A stretch of DNA of 64,000 bases, taken from NCBI RefSeq assembly GCF_042453785.1, contig NC_091676.1, positions 28,007,001 through 28,071,000 on the forward strand, given 5' to 3'. The DNA comes from Malus domestica. Its lineage: Eukaryota; Streptophyta; Magnoliopsida; Rosales; Rosaceae. Of the stretch, positions 28,140 through 40,460 are shown one piece after another. The translations under genes and the position numbers were made by a program. The notes under the pieces are model-generated. The model saw only the letters and a program-made list of their open reading frames with translations, was not told the origin of the DNA and did not search any database. How positions within the stretch are numbered: the first letter of the stretch is position 1; every line of letters starts with the position of its first letter.

Positions 28140-28684
28140 TGTTACATCTCAGTCTCAACTCCGTCATAGCACGATATTGTCCACTTTGAGCTTACCATTC
28201 CCTTATGGATTTGTTTCTGGGAACTCAGACGAGAACTTCCTAGTGGGTCACCCATCCTAGGATTGCTCTCGCCTGAAGCTTAACTTTGGAGTTCTGATGG
28301 AATTTGAAGCCAATGAGTTCCCAAAAGGCCTCGTGCTATAGGGAGGGAACTATGTACATATAAGGCACATCACCCCTTCTCCGTTAGTCGATGTGGGATC
28401 TTACAATCTGCATCGAACGGCAGAGTGGCTCTGATACCATTCTGTCACATCTCAGTCTCAACTTTGGGCTTACCATTCCTCACGAATTTGTTTTTGGTAA
28501 CTCAGACGAGAACTTTCCAATGGGTCACCCATCTTAGGATTGCTCTTGCCCTAACTCGCTTGACTTTGGAGTTCCGATGGAATCTGAAGCCAGTGAATTC
28601 CCAAAATGCCTTGTGCTATAAGAGGGAAGTATGTACATATAAGGCACATCACACCCTCTCTGTTGGTTGATGTAGGATCTCACA
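28140..28684 (-). mobile_element. Complete Cassandra TRIM retrotransposon, copy B
   Basis: In reverse orientation: LTRs at 28140-28405 and 28443-28684, a 37-bp internal region, and the primer site (complement of TGGTATCAGAGCCA, about 28425-28438). Perfect 5-bp target duplications TGTTA at 28135-28139 and 28685-28689. Each LTR has a 5S-like block (for example 28218-28323 on the minus strand). The LTRs differ by several indels, so it is not recent. Confidence 0.92.
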
Positions 28685-29001
28685 TGTTACGTGTTGCATG
28701 ACACTTGGTTTAACCTTGATAATTATCCTTGATAACGCTTTTGTCCCTATTGAGCTGTGGTTTCGCTCACCTTTTACATTTTAGACCTTGCAGGTTTGGT
28801 ACAAGATAAATAAAAGGGTAGACGGGTTGAGGTTGTGTTAGACGGGAGATTTAAGGGTTTTATATATTTCTGCACACCTTGTAAAAGGAAGAGTTATATG
28901 TTCATTTTATTTTATTTCTACTGGTGCACTGGGCACAAGATTTATTTTTTTTTTCACCAACTCCGAGTCGGGGCCTAACAATATTGTATGTATTAAAACA
29001 A

Positions 29002-29156
29002 AGGAAAACTAATGAAAATGGCTTGAAAACTTTGAGTTTTAACGATAAGGACAAAATAAATGATAAAGTGAATAGTACCAAGATTGACTTTTTAGTGTTA
29101 AAATGTGGTTTTTCGTTAAAAGTGAACAGTACCAAGAGCTTTTCGTTAAAGTTCCC
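29002..29156 (-). mobile_element. Mutator-type MITE, copy 4 of 4
   Basis: Reverse orientation. Perfect 9-bp duplications TTAAAACAA at 28993-29001 and 29157-29165. The remaining DNA from 28690 to 29768 shows no gene. Confidence 0.9.
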
Positions 29157-29768
29157 TTAAAACAATGAACCTTGAAATGACATTTCTCTAATTGGGCTAC
29201 GATTCTTTTGCAACTTTTTACGATGGTTAGGATCTTCGTTGTCTGACTCTATCTTGTTGGGTTGTGAACTATTTTAGTACATATATGCAAAAGCGTGACG
29301 GGATGACACAAGCATAAAAAATCATATTAACATGCATAATTAGTGGAACATTGAATTCCGTTTAATCATATTAAACTAATCCACATGATCGTGATTAATC
29401 AATGTACTTGTGATCATGCAAAAATGAATGAAGAACACGTGCATGAACTTAGATTAGGTTTAGAACTCCAACATTAGATTTCATAAACGAACGGATTCAT
29501 TGAGATTTCAATGTTCATTATACTTGCTTAAACTTCAATTTCAACCAAATATTCATAATATTTGCTTAAACTTCAATTTCAATCGATATGCAAAGGTCTT
29601 ACGCCTCAAACTTTCCAGCTTTTCCCCGGAAACCAGGCCGGGACGGTGAAATAATGTACCAAGGAAATATCGGAGAGTACAATGTACGTTGAATAACCCA
29701 GCAACAGCGTTCGATTGTTACCCCCTAAGATTCCGAAAGCAACCTTTACTTTGACATAAGTTGCATCG

Positions 29769-32700
29769 TCATCTAACAAGCGGTATAAGTAGATACTCAG
29801 CGTAGAAAAGCTGCAAGAAGAAAAAAGAAAGAAATGAATAAAAAGTATGCCACATTGGAATTTAAACATACCAAAATGAAATCACAAACAAGTTGTGTAC
29901 AATCCATAAAATCAACGCTAGCAAATGGCACGTTGAAACAAGTAAAGCTGGAAATCGGTCTTAGGTTGGAGTCTCCAGACGGAGTCCAACTTCCAGACCG
30001 CACAAACCAATGGTTCTTAGAGTTTTTGAGGGATTTTCTCATCTCCAAGAATATAGGCATTTGTTGTGCCTGAACAAAATTCGAGCCCTCGATAAAGATA
30101 AAGCATCCAACAAGCAATACTTGAAACAGCAGTATGAGGGCTTGAATTAGCGTGTGGAATGTTTGTAAGATGTTAACAGCAAAACTGATGAGGCAAATTA
30201 GGGTCACCTTTGGTTTTTGACATACTCTATTCCACTGCAATTGCATTCAAGTAGCAGTAGCAAGCATTTACCTTCCATATAAACATGTAAAAGGATGTGA
30301 TTGCAGCTTTGCTGTTGAGATCGACAGATTTGGCTCTGTTCCACAGTACCAAAGCCAAAATTGTATGTCCCAAAACCTAAAACAATGCAAATACAGAATA
30401 AATCAATATCTGCGTTCTTGGCGCATTCTTCAGTTTCCAGTATCTGAACAAAGAGGTTATAGATGCACAAAACTCAATAGAAAGATGGGATTATGAAAAC
30501 GCACTTAAGGTTCCCCAAAATATTATTAACTTCTCTTGAGAATATAGGAGCACCGCTTGTTCTCATGTAAAACCAAACACATGAAAAACTAATTCACATG
30601 CATACAATACAAACTGAAGTGGCCTCATATGACAGTTTAACACTTCATATGTTTGCATTTGAAAAGGAAGGCAATGAGTTAGAATCAGAAATTTAGAGTT
30701 AAAGAGCGATCGGTAGAATTTTAAGAACCCTTTACGTGGACACCTAAACTTCACAACATTACCAACTATTTCATAATAGCGAACGGCATGTGAAGGCAGA
30801 AAAGTACCAACTGAAAATAAATCATTAAATTCATGCTTTCCACTGCATTTATACGTTCTTCAGAGTTAAACGCGTATAATTCAAAAATTATAGAGAAAGG
30901 AGAAATTGTGCCATTCGGTAACCTAGAATAAGTGAAGATTGGTAACGCTCACTACTGTTCTCTTTAAATTTAGAAAACTGAAACATTACCGTGACGCATT
31001 TGCTCAACATGAAGCCCGATGATGCTCCCAATAAAACGGCAACACCATAAGCCATTTCAAGTAGCGAAATACAAATCCAAAAGACCTGCCCAAAGATAAT
31101 TAGGATCAAAACTATATATGCTCGCTTACCACCATAAAAGTCCGAATACTTTACAGATGTACGAATACATGTATATCAGTGAAACTGTATATATGCGTGT
31201 ATTAAAACTTAAAAGGCTACCCGCTTTTGTCCCATGCGTACTGTAAAAGACCGGATGCCGAATATTTTATCTCCATCAATATCAGGTATGTCCTACATGA
31301 TTCCACGGTGTGAATAAAATCGATCATCATTTTTTTTTTTTTATCATAACTTCACGAAGTGAAATAATAGCAAATGCATAAATCTACTCGTGTTCTACTT
31401 GAAATGAACAAAAGAAAAGGTTTTACCTTAAATAATGCTATAACAACTGAGAAGAAGCTCATAAATGCAGTTGCAAAGATTAGTGGCCTCGAGAAGGCAG
31501 CTGGTCTTTTGTACACATGCATCTGGAAATCATTAGATAAATTAGAACTCAACCACTGAAAGAGCATCCAACTACATGACAGAGATGATCCGTTAACAGT
31601 ATCTGTTGAGAGCAATCAATTATTATACTAACTACTTTATCCAAACAATTGCCCTTGCAACCGTCTTATGTGTGTGCACGCGCAGATATGTTTGTCCTAC
31701 AAGCATTTCATCGGACACTGGCAACCATTGCTCAAGTGACAGATATCTTTCGATGATGTTATAGGTTGAAATTATAATAGCAAATGCCGCTCAATGTGGA
31801 AAATATATTGTGTAAATCAAGTATTTTCTGAGAGAATGAAACAATGGGAAGGTATTAATTGATTTCCTAATAGAAAATAACAAACCTGCATGTGCAGGAA
31901 AAAAGCAAGTTGGACTATCACTGCCCGAACAGCTAGGATACACATTGCAGCAACCACAGCAGACCTCTTCCATCTCAATAGTGGCAACTGCGATTATAAA
32001 AGACGGGTTCTGACTTATGCTTTAGTACAATCGCTAGATTTACATGGAAAAATTTTAGATACTAAAGTCCAGCCTTCCATATACTATGGAATAAAAACAC
32101 TCTTAAACTAAATTTCATTCATCAAATTGGTTATCACGAGTGACATAAGCTTTCCTCATATAGATATTTAAGGAACGTCAATAAGATTACACATGAGCAA
32201 AAGCCAACTCACATTGATTGAATAAGCAGTTCCAAGTACAAAACTGACGAAAAGGGCCCAAAACAATGGCCATGAACCAACAACCCATCCAAGCCAAAAG
32301 CTCTGTAGAAAAGAATGGTTACGGTCAGAATGTTTTTCAGTCACAATATGATTACGCTTGATGTCTTAATTCTGATTTTGCATGTATATTAAGGTACTAG
32401 TAATTTGGTAGTATTCAGATGTCTGAAAAATCCGATGAAGTTTATTTCTTGCATGGAAACAATGACAATGCTGGCTACACAAATAGTTAGAGGAATAAGA
32501 AATAAAAACACTATCGAGAGCACTCGAATCCTTAACAATTTTAACCATAATAACTAAATTTCTAGTGAAGAACAGGAGGCAGTTTGCAAGCAAAAGTTAG
32601 GGAATCACATTACGGGCCCATTTGGTAATCTTATTTTCTTTGTGATTAAAGAGCAGGTGATGAAGAAGATGAAAGACGAGAGATGCAAAGCATAAAGGAA

Positions 32701-35700
32701 GAAGGATAATATAGTGGCTTTCAAAATAAAATCTAATAACAATTTTAAATGGTCTTCAGTTTTTAGTTTTAATTTTTTCTAATCCAAACATTGCCTTTGA
32801 TACCATAATTAGAAAAGATGTCACAATCATGATGCCGGTTCCAACTGAATATTCCCCAGATGCCAACGGAAGATAAGGCTTGTTAACCTGCAACATACCA
32901 TAAAATACAAGTATACAATTAGACAATTCACATATGCTCCAGTAAATAATCTTTTTGTTCATGACTTCCAAGAATATAAGCCAAATAATCCAAAGTGGCG
33001 CTTAATAAATTGAGCACAACTTGGTAATTGGTAACGTTTGAACATCCGTGAGTGTAGTGAGGGAAGCTTGAAATAATGGCTTAGTAGGCAGCTTGATAAC
33101 TCTAGATAAAAGAACCTATCCTGGAATTCTACATGTAGAACCATCCTAATGGAATGCCCCCTTAAGATTCAAAAAGGCGACATAATTTACAATTCTTATT
33201 CCCCAATCATTGCAATTCTACCAGTAAACTCACAAAACCTACCTTGTCTATATCGATGTCAGACAACTGATTCAACCCAACAATGTAAATATTCATAAAG
33301 AAAGCAGCAACTACAGCCTGAAAATAAAACAACGAAGCATGTAAGAATAGCAATGACAACTGTACCCATGTAATCATTTAAGATTATCAACATCTATTAG
33401 AGGCATCACCTCCAGCACCCCTGTGAAAAATAATGGAGACAAATCTGACAGATTCTTGACTGCAAGGAGAGAAACTGAAATTATGCTCAATGCCTGTTTA
33501 GAGAAAAAAATAGGTCAGGTCTCTCTAAATCGATTTGAAAAAGTAAAGGAAAGGACAATAAAATAACAGTAATGATCCTAACTAATCTCAAGCACATATT
33601 AGTGGAGTTATATATCAAAAAGCTAAATTGGACAATGTCAAGATTGGTGATGATGATTCTGTCCCAAACTTAACTGTGCCTATAACTGTGTGCGGCCTTG
33701 AAAACCTGTAAAAAGCATCTATGGCATTTTTGATAGAGTTCCATATGCTTTTCGGATTATAGGCTTCAGGTTCAGATTCAAGAGGGTTGCCTGCAGTAGC
33801 ATTCACCAAGAACTTTTTATCATGCCCCCTGTAGAATTTAGACTTTTCCTTAGTGCCTCCGGTATTTCGCTGAAAAAGATGTTGCTGAGATCCAACACCA
33901 CAGTAACTTTCTAGGATATCCCATGCTCTGCACCTTGAAACTCTGACTGCTACATATGAACCTATAAGAACAAAGATCCGGGTTCCAGTAAGTTTCAATA
34001 TTGAGAAAGGCAAATCATACATCAGTTTTAATATCAAATGAGAATTTGAAGCTTACTGTCTTACCGTTTCTTAAATTTCGATAAGCTAATAATAAGAGTA
34101 GATTGCACAATACATTGCTAAGTGAAGCGCCATATCAAATAATGCACAATATTCTGATTAACAGATGCTCCGGTTAGAAGATGTGATTACGAGACCTATA
34201 GACGCTCCAGTTAGAAGACCTACAGACACTCCGGTTAGAAGATATGATTACGAGACAGACGCTCAGGGCCAAAAGGGTAGAGCAAGACCTAGGAAGACCT
34301 GGACAGAGACTTTAAGAAAAGGCTTGGACTACTTGGATGTTGGATCTAACGGAAGACATGGCACAAAATAGAGCGCAATGGCATTCTAGGATTCATATAG
34401 CCGACCCCATTTAGTGGGATAAGACTTTGTTGTTGTTGTATTTGTTATTTTGATTAATAGATTTTGTGAGACAAAAATTCTTTCATATAAGAAAACATGA
34501 ATCAGTAGGCCCACTGTGAATTACAGTACGCTTCTTATCCACATTATAAATCAGAATCCTAAACTAATGAGTTGTTATCTTGGAACTTGAGATGTAAGCC
34601 AGTACACTTTGAGCTAATTCTTTGAATAAAAACATCCATCACTACCTTGCTGTTAAAAACTTCCACCATGTGTAATCCCAACTAAGATATAAAGACTAAG
34701 AAGCCCAAACACATACAATGGAAAGTGAATAAAACAGTAAAGAAAGCTCTCTTACAGATCTCAATGTGCAGATTCAGCAACGCTGCATGGTTAGCTACAA
34801 ACATTGATGACTATAATGTCTTGAAATAGTACTATCAGTATTTAAACAGCAATCACACTAAGCTTAAATTAAATACTATGCTCATATCCAGCATATGTTT
34901 GTATACAGCATACATGGAATCACAATACGAAATTTTTATTGCTCGAAAGTCAAAAGGGAGAATCAGACGTCGTGATGGGACCAGTCATACCTGAAAAGCA
35001 GTTCTTGTGGAGATTATCCCTTCTCCAAATGTTCCCACCTATGAATTTTTATAATGCATCAGAATTCACATTAAGCAGTCCAATTAGCAGGAATAAACTC
35101 ACAACTAAACAATGAGTGCCCGTTTAATAACCATTTCGTTTTTTTTTGTTGTCGGTTTTCACTTTTTGTTCTATAGATAGTATAAAAGAATGTGGGAGAA
35201 AGGAGGAACCAAAAAAGGTGAAGGAAGGAAAATGACAAGAAAAAGTGAAAACTAAAAACCAAAAGCTGAAAAGAATTGTTAAGTTCTTTTTATTTTTGAG
35301 CTTCTGTTTTCATATGAGCTCCTTCATTTTTCCTTCCCCATTCCTCATTTCGCTCATATACCATCTCTATCTCTAGCAAAAGGAAAATAAAAACTAAAAA
35401 GTTTAAACGAAATGGTTATCAAATCTGCCCTAAAATACCAAATTCAATTCCATAAATGGTACAAGCAAAGGTAGAGTCAACTCAACCTAGTCACATCTTG
35501 AAATAACAACAAAAAGTAAAGAAGAAAAATTTTAAATTTAAGAAAACCCAGCCGAATAATTGTAAATTATTTCAGTCTGCTGATTCTAAAGACTAAAAAG
35601 AAGGAATCTTTGAACAGACAAAGATTTTCCCAGATAATAAGTACCTACAATACCACAAAATAGAATAAAAAATTAAAAAAATTAAAAAAAAAAAACAAAA

Positions 35701-35887
35701 ACCAGCATTTGAAGCATCTGAAACAGTTACTAATTTCAGAGGAAATAAACAAATAAAGACATAATCAGAGACCTTAATAAATCAAGAACAAGAGAAAGCC
35801 AGAGAAAGAAATGAATATTTTCTGTAAAACTGATATCACAATACCCAAAGATGCTTTGGAGAAGGACCCAACAAGCGCAGAGTCCAT
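29769..35887 (-). CDS. VTE2: Homogentisate phytyltransferase (tocopherol biosynthesis), 13 exons
   Basis: Condenses homogentisate with phytyl diphosphate, the committed step of tocopherol (vitamin E) synthesis, in the plastid envelope. Exons on the minus strand: 35887-35845, 35038-34991, 33961-33675, 33493-33410, 33317-33243, 32887-32804, 32302-32213, 31987-31886, 31522-31427, 31292-31221, 31085-30990, 30376-30272, 29810-29769. All are GT-AG, phases fit, total 1224 nt (407 aa plus stop), and 13 exons is the count I recall for Arabidopsis VTE2. The N-terminal about 100 residues are Ser/Arg-rich and fit a transit peptide. The UbiA prenyltransferase fold has Asp motifs [10 protein letters not shown] (170-179) and DIPDIDGDK (304-312) and several membrane helices. 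[15 protein letters not shown] separates it from solanesyl-transferases. Intron 2 holds a LINE remnant. Confidence 0.95.
34165..34440 (+). mobile_element. LINE (L1-type) 3' remnant in VTE2 intron 2
   Basis: The plus frame gives [20 protein letters not shown] and then, after a frame change, residues of the type [19 protein letters not shown], the characteristic C-terminus of plant L1 reverse transcriptase ORFs. It ends with a TTG-repeat tail (near 34425-34440). It is 5'-truncated and antisense to VTE2. Confidence 0.75.
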
Positions 35888-36305
35888 GTGCTTCAGCCAA
35901 CAAAGAAATCGATGCTTCAGTTCAACTGAGACCACTGTGAAAACTCACTGCCCTTAAGTAAGCACTCAGGAGAGGGAGAGAGGGAGAGTTACGTAATTAA
36001 AATGTAACCAGTGAGGTTATTTGATACCATAAACAATGAAATGGATGCGACATGCGAGTCCATTGTCCACGCGGGTACCAGTGGTCCAGTGTCCTTCAAT
36101 TTGACCATGTGCCCTTCAATTTGTCCAGGCGGGTACCAGTGCCTTTCAACGTTCAATTTGACGTGCAGTGCAGTGCAAATTGCAATTCAGAAGCCCGTAA
36201 ATGCTTGGGACCTTCGCTTCTGACATGCTGTAGGGTCGAACCTTGCAAACTCAACTGCTCATTACCTTACCAAAAATATCTGGACCAACAAAGCAAACTC
36301 TGACG
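35888..36305. other. VTE2 upstream region
   Basis: Presumed promoter and 5' UTR of VTE2 on the minus strand, with a GA-rich patch at 35968-35989. The ORFs at 36011-36303 are not protein-like. Confidence 0.4.
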
Positions 36306-38039
36306 GCGCTAGTAGGTAGTTGAATGTTGTTGTTAGCCTTATAAAGTTTGATTCAAAATCCAACTCAAAACATACCCCACCCATTCTAGGTTACTATATT
36401 AATCTCCACTTATAAGAAATGATCTTTCGTACGATTCTCGTCAAAGATGAATTTGAACCATATTATTGCTAACTCATTGTGAGGCTAAGCATACTCTCCC
36501 CCCTTAATGTAGACAATATTGTCTGTTAAAAGAAAATGGAATAAATTACTGAGAGATTATGTTTAATTATTTTGGTTGAAGATGATGTGATTATAGCATT
36601 ACATTGTTTGCTAAAAAACAATTTCTTGTAGGTGTAATTTTGAACAAGATTATATTTAGCTTCTTTGGTTATCTAACGTCACTATTAGGTGGTTGAAGGT
36701 TGTTGTTAGCCTTATAAAGTTTCATTCAAAATCAACTCAAAACATACCCCACCCATTCTGGGTTGCTCAGTGATACTCATCTCCACTCAGTGGCAGATCC
36801 ATGATTTTAAATTCGAGGGTTCCATTAATAAAGGTAAAAAAATTTATAAACAAAATTAACATTGAAAAGTCAAATATAATACATTTAATTCAAAAATCAT
36901 AAGCAAAACAACATTACAAGCTATAAAATCCTAATTTGAGCGTCCACGATAGGATTTCATAGTCTGAAAATGTTCTATGATAGCTTCACTACCAATACAT
37001 AAAAAAAGATATTTCTCAATATAAATAACCAAGTTGTCACTCAACCATCTTTCTCAATGAACAAATAGATGGTGCTATTGACTTTAGCTTGAAAAATCTC
37101 TCCATATTTTTTTATTTCTAAACTACACATTTAACAAAACAAACACAAAACATATACCAATTCTTAAAAAGGGTCATATTTTCTTTCTTCTCCGAGTTCG
37201 GTCTAGGCAGACTAGGTGGATTTAAGTAAATTTATTATATACCTTTAGTATTTTGGTGAATTTAAGGTATAAGATAAAAGTTCAAATAATTACAAGTTCA
37301 TAGTAATTTACATAATATTTTTAGAGATCATATTGATTTATATTGAATTTTAAGACAAATAAGTGTGTTAAATATGTGGGTGTAGAAAGCAAAATGAGGC
37401 ACTGGACGCATAAAGAGGGCAACCACACCAATTAGCAAAAATACACCTAGGGACTAACAACCCATTTTCTTTTTTGGAAAGATCAACTTGATGCTAGCTG
37501 TCCAAACGTGATTGGACCAATTAAAAAATACATTAAATGTGAAAGTTTGAGGGTGGTCAGGTGAGAATGAAATGATGAGAGAGACTCATTTAATCATCTT
37601 CTTCCTCTTTTCGTCTTTGCAATAACATAACCACGAAACCCATAAATTACAGAACACATTGCACATACCTCGTGTTCGAGTACGAGGGGTCCCTGAAAAA
37701 TTTCTAGCAACGATTTAGGGTCGTCGAGGGGTCCTGGGACCTCCCAGGTTCCTCTGTAGATCCGCCACTGTCTTCACTTGTAAGTGAATGATCTTTTGTA
37801 CGATTCTCGTTAAAGATGAATTTGAACCATAATATTGCTAACCCATTGTGAGGCTAAGCACACTCCTTCTTCCGTAATGTAGACAATATTGTTTGTTAAA
37901 AGAAAATGGAATAAATTACTGAGAGATTATGTTTAATTATTTTGGTTGAAGATGATGTGATTATAGTGTACCATTGTTTGTTTAAAAATAATTTCTTGCA
38001 GATGTAATTTGAACGAGATTATATTTACCTTCTTTGGTT
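36306..38039. repeat. Tandem duplication of a 371-bp unit; second copy split by a hAT element
   Basis: Copy 1 is about 36306-36676. Copy 2 starts at about 36677 and, after removal of the insertion 36788-37770, ends near 38039. Shared landmarks are GTTGTTAGCCTTATAAAGTT, ACATACCCCACCCATTCT and TGAATTTGAACCATA. By eye the copies are roughly 90 percent alike. Confidence 0.85.
36788..37770. mobile_element. Non-autonomous hAT-like element
   Basis: Ends CAGTGGCAGATCCATG and, in reverse complement, CAGTGGCGGATCTACAG. The 8-bp target duplications are TCTCCACT (36780-36787) and TCTTCACT (37771-37778). The empty site is preserved in the first copy of the flanking tandem duplication (near 36410). No transposase frame is present. 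Confidence 0.88.
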
Positions 38040-38339
38040 AGAGATGGTTTGTGTCATATCGATTCTAAAGTCCAAGCTCAAACGTTTGCATTGACGTTTT
38101 TACCAGACGCGTGCGCCACACAAGCCGAGATCCAAGAGTGGCACGACATATTCTGTTGCTTGAGTCCTACCACAATGGTTGTCAGGACACGTGTGCAAAT
38201 CTTAGAAGCCTCTTCAAATTATCACACTTTAATTCAACGGTACTATTATTTTCCATAATAATGATTTAAAAAAAATTGAAAAAAAATCATAATAATAAGA
38301 AATAATAAAATTTCGAATAGGAATAATAATTCTAACTGT

Positions 38340-38897
38340 TACACCCGATAACCTGGATAACCGCCCGAATGGATTGGATTTATGTATGAAAATTCAGGTA
38401 TATTTTGAGTATGGAGAAAAACCGTGAATATTATTCGGTTATGGTTTTGGATATGGTTACAGGGGTCCCCAATCTATATCCGTATCCGAATACGAACCGA
38501 ATAATATATAATATAATTATACTTATATATATATATATATGTATTTCATTATTCACCAAATCTATTACCTTGATAGTACAAAAATTGCATTGTGTGAGTT
38601 TTATTTTGTGGCAAAGTTAAAAAGTTTTGATATGAATCAAAATCTATAAGAATTTAATAGTATTTATGCGAGATATCAAATATCAACCAACATTATCAAT
38701 GTTTAGCTTTAATTTTTATGTTCCACAAGATCCATTAATTAAATCATTTTATACATCAAATATTTAATGACGAAATTAATATTTACTAAATTATCATTCG
38801 TTAATTGGGCGAATATATTTTTTGTATTAATGAAGATGAATATAACCTTTAATCGATGGGAAATCCGTTATCCGGTGGGTATAGTTATGGATAATAC
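38340..38897. mobile_element. Older TIR-type element, left part, split by the LTR element
   Basis: Contains CGGTTATGG, GGATATGG and CCGTTATCCGG motifs. The matching right part at 48034-48140 continues with CGGTTATGGATATGG and ends near GATCCGTTGCCATCC, a hAT-like terminus. Joining the two halves at the AATAC duplication gives a continuous repeat. Outer boundaries are uncertain. Confidence 0.5.
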
Positions 38898-39889
38898 TGT
38901 GAACACGGAAAATTCCTGAAACGAAAGAGACAAGAAACGACGCGCACAAACAAATATTTGGTGTTTGATGATTTTGGGTTACAATCTCTCTCTATTTTGA
39001 TCCTCTGATTCGATCTCCGTAAGGTGTTGATTTGTGGGATGTGTGATTGATCCAAGGGTCGTCGAGGCTTGATCTTGGATGAACGAGGATGAACGGATCT
39101 TCAAGGGCTTTTGGGCTTGATCTTGAAGAATGGTGATTGACGGATCTTCAAGGGCTTTTGGGCTTGATCTTGAAGAACAGTGATGAACGGATTTCCGAGG
39201 GCTTTTGGGCTTGAACTCGAAGAACAGTGACGAACGAATCTTCGAGAGCTTTTGGGCTTGAACGGATCTTCGAGGGCTTTTGGGCTTGATCTCGAAGAAC
39301 AGTGATGAACGATGAACGCTTTCTTCGAGGGCCGTCGAGGCTTGGGCTTGATGAACAGCGGATGAGCGGATTCGTTGATGTTGTCGATCCAAAGGGGCCG
39401 TTGGGGCTTGATCCTTGAGGATGAACAGTTGATGAACGATGAACGATGAATGCTTTCTTCAAAGGGCCGTTGAGGCTTGGGCTTGCAGGTGGATGATTGT
39501 TGATCCAAAGGGCCGTCGGGGCTTGATCTTGGAAGAACGATGAACGAAGAACGAAGAAGGCTTTCTTGATTCTTCGGGAACCTGGATGCTTGAAAGCTTC
39601 GGAGTTTCAGAGCTTCAGAGCTTCAAGGTGTGATATGAATTAGGTCCCCTCAAAATGAATGAAATGGGCTTGTATTTATAGAATTTTCCAAGGCCTAATT
39701 TTGAATATAATATCCCAGATGAAATAAGTCGTTTCTGCCAGGTGTTGACACGTGTCCTATTTGATGACTTTTCCAACTCATTTCAATTTTCGTTGAGTCA
39801 CACGCTACGTGTAAAATTTATGTAATACATGAGCGTTGACACTTTGATTTATCGGTCAACATTTATTTACCGAAATTTCGATGTCTACA
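38898..39889 (-). repeat. 3' LTR of the young element
   Basis: Internally repetitive: units of the form GGGCTTTTGGGCTTGATCTC followed by GAAGAACAGTGATGAACGGA recur about six times, then GGCCGTYGAGGCTTG units. Arg/Ser-rich ORFs through here only translate these repeats. Confidence 0.93.
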
Positions 39890-39959
39890 AATGCCCCCAC
39901 TTCAAGGCACGTCGTATACATGTGCTTGTCACGTGTAGGAGATGCGTTTTGAAGTCCCT

Positions 39960-40460
39960 TACTGTAGATGTCGATCCAAGGGCCGTCGAGGCTTGAATCT
40001 TGAATTGGGCTGGAGATTTCTTCAAGGGCCATTGAGGCTTGTTCTTGAACTTTCGTTTGAAATTTCTTCAAGGGCCGTTGAGGCTTGTTCTTGAACTTTT
40101 ATTTGAAATTCCTTCAAGGGCCGTCGAGGCTTGATCTTGAAGGTTGAAATTGGACCACAAGGAGCTTCATGTGGTAGATGATCTTTGGCTTTGGTAGTGG
40201 GTGAATCGACACGTATTTTGTTGCGCTTGTTGACTTTCCACAGCTTTGATCTTGAACTGGGTTGAAGGATTTTCTGGATTCCTCCAATTGTTGATTTTCC
40301 ACAGCTTATTCTTGAACTAGGTTTTGATTCAAGGGTGGTAGACACTTAATCTTGAATCGGACTTGTGATTTCTTCCAGGGCCGTCGAGGCTTGATTTTGA
40401 ATTTGGCTGGAAGCTTCTTCAAGGGCCGTTGAGGCTTGATTCTTGAAGGCTGACTCGAAC
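39960..40460 (-). repeat. Repeat-rich 3' untranslated tail of the young element
   Basis: Four to five units of the form TTCTTCAAGGGCCGTTGAGG followed by CTTGWTCTTGAA, spaced 50-60 bp and later further apart. The same motif recurs inside the LTR. From 40740 to 41600 there are two further two-copy repeats (CTGCTGAGTTGACYGTGC near 40740/40830 and CGACAAATTRCCCGTGATTT near 41430/41538). Confidence 0.75.

Noticed and set aside
29797-30246. 149-aa minus-strand ORF overlapping VTE2
   Set aside because: It runs through the last intron of VTE2; the true exon 13 is only 29769-29810 in the correct phase.
36011-36303. Cys-rich small ORFs upstream of VTE2
   Set aside because: Two frames overlap across a locally repetitive segment (GGCGGGTACCAGTG-type, CCTTCAATTTG twice); no start context, splice sites or family resemblance.
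38979-39508. Overlapping Arg/Ser-rich ORFs in three frames of the LTR (repeated again at 47123-47652)
   Set aside because: They only translate the LTR's tandem repeats; having several open frames over the same bases is a periodicity effect, and both LTRs show the same pattern.
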